A DNA stretch of 64,000 bases from Diadophis punctatus similis (taxonomy: Eukaryota; Chordata; Lepidosauria; Squamata; Dipsadidae), in the NCBI GenBank assembly GCA_023053685.1, contig JALIGW010000002.1, positions 171,632,430 to 171,696,429 on the forward strand, given 5' to 3'. The position numbers were made by a program, and so were the translations under genes. Of the stretch, positions 58,926-64,000 are shown in pieces (position 1 is the first letter of the stretch; each line of letters starts with the position of its first letter). The notes beneath the pieces were generated by a model. It did no database searches and was not told where the DNA came from. It was given only the letters and a program-made list of their open reading frames with translations.

Positions 58926-58971
58926 ACAAACAAACAAACAAACAAACAAACAAACAAACAAACAAACAAAC
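58779..58971 (+). mobile_element. L2 tail with compound (AAAC)n-(AAAT)n-(AAAC)n
   Basis: 58779-58813 (GGTCCTTAGGGAGTAGGGCGGC, AGAAGAACC) is the last part of an L2 3' end. It runs into about 11 AAAC, 16 AAAT and 12 AAAC units. The flanks ACTCAAGA and ACATGT are found joined at 60462-60472. Confidence 0.85.
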
Positions 58972-61900
58972 ATGTCCCATTAATCTCAAGAATTCTGTTT
59001 TCTTCTTTCTGGAATCAAGGATTCCATATCCTGAAACGTGGGAATCACTACTTCAGAAATTTGAAATATTATCTCACTGCATTCCAGCTGAGATGGAAGG
59101 TTTCTAAGAGAATTGCTGTTTCAAACAAAAACATTATCTTTAGAGTTAACCTGTTCAAAGGAAGGCATAGAAACGTTCCAGAGAATAACACAGTGAGCAT
59201 TCTTGTATGCTGACTGAAACTTATCACCAGATAAGTTTAGCAACCTAGCCCGTATCCAATGGAGTTTATTTTTTAACACTAGGTTCTAAACCCTGATACT
59301 TATGAAGCAAAATGTGTCTGGTTAGTGCATGAATGGAAGCTATAATAGGTCATTCCATGTAGGCTGCCTTCTGTTCTATGATGGAAGAAAGGGAAATGGC
59401 AAAATAAAGACAGAAGTTTATACTTCTACCCAATTTTTCTGCCAAGCTGTTTTTGACAGTTGGCTGTTTTGTAAAAGTGGAGAATGAAGAGTCCAAAGTA
59501 CGCCTGTTCTTGTCAGTAGTTTGTCTCCAAGGTCAATAAAGATTAAAATTTGCTTTACTACAAGTAAAGGAATGTAGAAATAATCTTGCTGAAGAAATGG
59601 GTGAGCTGTTAAGGGAGAGAAAATGGCAATACAGTCCCAGGGAAAGCAGAATGCATAAGAAAGAATCTTAAGATAACCCTACCTTGATTTTGTTATGTAT
59701 GAGATGGAACAGAGAGAAATTTTGTTATTCAAAATTCTATTACTACATACAGCAATACAGTACAACTCCTATAATCCACACAGTGTCTGTTTTCTGATTT
59801 GACCTACATTGATGGCCTCACACCATGAGAACTTCAGTTAATCTCCACACCTATTTGCCGTTTCTCCACAAAATGGAGGGGCTAGCAATTTTTACAGGAT
59901 GTTGATGGAAGCAAAGTGTGAGAAGTAAATTCTGAAAACTGAATTTTCAAGTAGGTTTAGGAAATGTTACCAAGAGAATGTTATCTGTTTCTGATTATGT
60001 CAGGTAAGGAACAATATTTACACAAATAAAGATTCAAAACAGAAAGTAAAAAGTCTCATGCTGCATTATTATAGAGTTTCAGCTTAGGATGGTCAAATGC
60101 TTAGTGACTAATAGCTAATGCAAAAGTAATTAATTTAAGTAGTAACTGATTACATTTTAGCAGGAGATCATTTGAGTTATGGAAATATTTGAGAAAGAGA
60201 AGAAGGTGTAAGGCACAGCCAGCAATATCAGAATGAAAAGCTTATGTCTTGATCTACAACAGCTGATAAAATCATCAAATGGATTGTCATAATAAAGCGT
60301 GGCTTTTGAAGAGGCCATGGAAATTTCATTTTTAATAGCTTGTATAGTCTTACAAGGGGATTCTATAGGATAAAAACTAGAATTATTTTTTTGTAGATTT
60401 CTGTGGTTAAGTCATGTTTATCTAGAAAAATCTAAAGGTATTCAATATCTGGTGTACTCAAGAACATGTGCCATTAATTTCTCAACCCATTCCTTTGTAC
60501 ATTTTGTGAGTCCTTTGTACAGTTAGAGAGAGGGGGGGATAAGATCAGATAAAAACCAGAAATACTGTATGGTTGCTACACAAATGCCAGTTCTGTACTG
60601 GACGATTGCCACCAAGAAAGTAAGCCTGGTTGCTTTTTTTTTTTTAAAAAATATGTTTTCTTAAAATGCTGACTCCAAAATCTTGATTTTACCTGGAACG
60701 GTCATGGTGGAATTTAGACTAAAAGTATATACCACCCTCCCTCGATTGGTATGGACAAAAGTGGTCCTCTTTCTATATGGAATCTAGACATAGTATGAAT
60801 GCCTTTAGTTGTTCAGGTGGGGAACCCATTTCCGGAGCAATATTCTTAATATCTCTGCCACTGAGGGAAAAAACCCAGGCCTTTCCATCTCAGAGTTACA
60901 GAGATGGAACTCTGTGCTCTGAACATCTTTGGCATCTGATTCCAAGGTGTCAAAACAAAATCTCATTGGCCAATAGTCCACTTTGAAATTTCATTTCATT
61001 TTTTTAAAAGCATAATCTCAAAAGTATGCATACAAAAATACACACACCAGATATGTTATTTGAATTATGAAGTTAAGCATTTGGTTTTTTAAAAAACCTA
61101 ATTCACTGCTTTTGTATCAGTATGGGTTGCTGTCACTCATGTACACTATATATATCAAAAATAGTAAATAGATACAAATTCTTCTTAACCTGTTTGTGGT
61201 AATGTAGATCAAATTCCATTTCACAAGCTGACAGAGAACTAAGGATGCTGTGGCCTCTAGATGGCAAATTTCTTATTGCTGCCATCTAATCCAAGAAGTA
61301 ATGGACAGATTAAAAAATTATTTAGAATAAGCATAATAAATTTGATATTCATAGCTATAGATCGACAAATATAGGGCTTCTACAAGGACATTCCTGTAAT
61401 AATAATGTAGCTACAAAAATGTAACTTCTTGCCACACTCAGAATAAATATTGGAGAAGCTAAGCCTTTCTAAAACCAAATGATATATTACTGCTTTCTTG
61501 AAATTTCTAAATGAGAACTGAGGCAGAATTGCCACTCTAAGTAACTGGGGTTTGAAGGCTGATCATAATGTAATCTTAAACTGTACAACTTTTGCTTATG
61601 AGTTCTACCAACTTTTGACTTTGAAAGATACATTCTTATCACCTACTGTATCTGTTTAGGTGACACAGAACATGATATTTGCCTTTCTTCAAAATCTGGA
61701 ATCACAGAAGCAGCATTTTAAATGCTTTTCCAACTTTTACATTCATTTCTAGTTTGCAGGTCTTCATTGTGTTGTATAAGTGTCCTGATTTCCTTTGTTA
61801 TAGGCCTCAAACATTAGGACATCTTAGAACAGATCTGCTTAGTGAGGTGCTCTCTGTGCCTTGATGTTTTATTCACACACAACTGGGATGTAATGTGAAT

Positions 61901-63595
61901 TGCATAACATGGAAAACATCTGACTCTACAAATTGATTGTGCATTTGGCAACATCATTGTACAGACGAGCACCCGTGAGTTAGAGGGAGCAGAAATACAG
62001 AGGTTTCCATTGCAAATATTGTATAGGACTCCTGGTTCATTTGGATATCATTTGGATACTGTTAACTGAATTAGGCCGTGGAACATAATCCTATTTTTCC
62101 ATCTGTTCTGGTTTACTGTGCAGCATGATATATTCTGCACATATGCGTGTATAATCTCCTGTCAGCATGAAACATTTTTCATGTACAGAGCCAATTTCGG
62201 TGGGTGATCCCCTCTTTGAACCTTTGTAGACTTAAAAAACAAGTTGACAGTAAAGAGTTTATCTTCTTTTGCCTCTCTTCCCCTCCCTGCTTTTCCTTGT
62301 TCTTTCTATTTCTTTCTTTCCCCAAATGTGTGCTATTGTTATTGGAGTGCAGTGCATCCTTTTCGCTATGATTATTGCGATGAGTTTGTGCTTTTCGCTA
62401 AAAACAATGAAATGAAGTGACAGAGCAGGTGCATGCTTACAGGAACAATATTTTTTATTTACTCAACACAGTGAAAACACATCTTGTACAAACTAAAACT
62501 AAACTATGGAGGAAAGTCCCTGTCTGAGTTTTAAAAAAATCTTAGTGTTTTATGACCAAGACTGACCTGCATGTTTTGATGAGCTGTTGGAGATTATGTT
62601 TATGCCTTGCCTAGATTTTCCAAGGAGAACATGGCATTTAGGAGCTCAGCTCCAGCTAGCTGAAGGTCAATGAGATTTAGATGCCAGCTGTTGTAGTTGT
62701 GGAGAGCTCCCTAAGGAGACTTCCCTAAAGGTTGTGTGTCACATTGGCTCCTCTTTATTACCAGTCTCTGGCATTGTTTCCATGACCATATATTGATGTA
62801 ATCTCCCCATGAAACAAGATCTCAGGAACTACAACATATTTAGGATTCGACAGCTAGATACAAGGAAACTGAGGAAGGACAATACCTTTGGATGACAACA
62901 GAGAGCAGATACTGTAAGCCAAATTAGAAGAACTTTTGGTTTGGAAATGGGGAGCTTAGGGTGACCTTCAGCTCAAGAACAGATAAGAGTGACTGAAGGC
63001 AGATTATCCTAACTCTAACCTTGTCTGAGAATTGTCCTGAAAACAAATGGATAAGTCATAAAGCTTTCGAAACTGATGTGTACTGGTGATATATTTCAAC
63101 ATCTGTTGTCCAGCTATTTTGAAGGCAACAAAAGGGAAGGGGCACTTCAAATTGTAGCTCAGCCACATGTGGAGCACCACAGTTTATTAACTTTCTTGGA
63201 CGGGAAATATTATCCAGGGATTCATATGCTTAAATTATGTTAGACAGTGGTTAAAATGGAGTGGCTCTGATTTCATTTATATTGAACTCAATATAAAATC
63301 TTAATCTAAGCTCAAACTTGTTTGAATTCTGTTATCCCCCCCCCCCTGATATTATATTGCACTCTTGGACATGGCTGTGCTGAAGTAAGCCTGCCTTTAG
63401 GTTCAAGGCATGGTACTACATTGCAGCCTTGATGTTATTAGCCTAACATTGCAGAATGGAAAACACAAGGAATAAATGTGGACTATTAACTCTTTTTTTT
63501 TGCAGTCCTTAGAATCCTTGCCTGACTATCCCATATACATCAGTTGCAGGACTGTTGAACCCTGGTTACATCAATTTTCTCCATTTTGAAATGGA
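58972..63595. other. Unique non-coding DNA, no gene seen
   Basis: The longest stretch without a recognised transposon (4.6 kb). It contains a phrase at 60447-60480 matching both flanks of the 58779 insertion, and a block at 62040-62460 with AACAATG/CATTGTT-type sites. No exon recognised. Confidence 0.5.
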
Positions 63596-63683
63596 ACACA
63601 CACACACACACACACACACACCCCACACACACAGGGAGAGAGGGAGAGGGAGAGGGAGAGGGAGAGGGAGAGGGAGGGAGGGA

Positions 63684-63758
<75 letters not shown>
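63596..63758 (+). repeat. (AC)n, (GGGAGA)n and (GA)n array
   Basis: AC units (63596-63632), then GGGAGA units (63633-63690), then about 35 GA units to 63758. Open frames here are artefacts. Confidence 0.96.
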
Positions 63759-63760
<2 letters not shown>

Positions 63761-64000
63761 AGCTTCTAACATAGGGTACTTATAAATGACCCCATTACTA
63801 ACCCCCTCCAAACCCTGCAAGGCCTTTTGAACTAAATTACGTAGTTGTCTTGATTTCTGCCACCTTGGATCATGGAAACCCAGCAGAGATCACCATGAGT
63901 CAATCATGCTTTCTTGTTTAACCAACAGAAAAGTGCCCTAATCATCATTTTGCTTCTGCTCTGCTCCCAGAGTTACAGCAGCTCCTGGAATAACACAAAT
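63759..64000. other. No gene seen
   Basis: Nothing recognised to the window end. Confidence 0.5.

Noticed and set aside
63555..63820. Arg-Glu/Gly-Arg repeat frame resembling an RS-type protein
   Set aside because: It comes from the GA and GGGAGA array only.

Overview
This is AT-rich, non-coding vertebrate DNA from a squamate reptile, most likely a snake. The evidence is the mix of repeats: Bov-B (RTE) LINE ends, a Sauria-type tRNA SINE whose tail matches Bov-B, CR1 and L2 LINE fragments running into microsatellites, a 5'-truncated L1, chromodomain Ty3/gypsy (chromovirus) remnants, a Helitron-like element and many small hAT and TA-flanked inverted-repeat elements. I found no host protein-coding exon, rRNA or functional tRNA. 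Every recognisable coding stretch is a decayed transposon fragment. The window reads as gene desert or a large intron.

Layout. 1-10.8 kb: mostly unique, with an antisense L1 tail (1.6-2.1 kb), a Helitron-like element (4.6-5.1 kb), the 3' end of an LTR retroelement with a foldback beside it (5.5-6.0 kb) and a SINE (7.9 kb). 10.8-16.4 kb: hAT and TA-type MITEs, an antisense Bov-B RT relic, a CR1 3' end hit by two later insertions, an AT palindromic tract and a snake-type LINE end. 16.6-19.8 kb: a 3.2-kb composite hAT unit bounded by an 8-bp target duplication, holding nested palindromes, CpG-rich sequence, long pyrimidine/purine arrays and an LTR-like promoter block. 20-31 kb: SINE, L2 (one copy inside a MITE), an inverted duplication, a CR1 RT relic and a 1.9-kb L2 relic. 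31-43 kb: unique DNA, overlapping 21-bp palindromes (33.8 kb), two Bov-B tails, a 1.1-kb foldback hAT unit inside L2 (36.3-37.4 kb), a triple nest at 38.7-39.7 kb, a Sauria SINE split by a hAT, and a repeat split by two hATs. 44-52 kb: two degenerate chromoviruses (44.2-45.2 minus; 49.7-51.0 plus), a direct duplication (49.3/52.4 kb) and two TA-type MITEs. 53-56.5 kb: a jockey/CR1-superclade LINE end and an L1 with 12-bp target duplications. 56.5-64 kb: mainly unique DNA with an L2/microsatellite block (58.8 kb) and a GA array (63.6 kb).

No genes work together here. What can be read is the order of insertion: CR1, L2, Sauria SINE and older MITEs were later split by hAT elements whose target duplications are still intact (ten perfect 8-bp pairs). 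The longer unique stretches may hold regulatory sequence, but that cannot be shown from one sequence.
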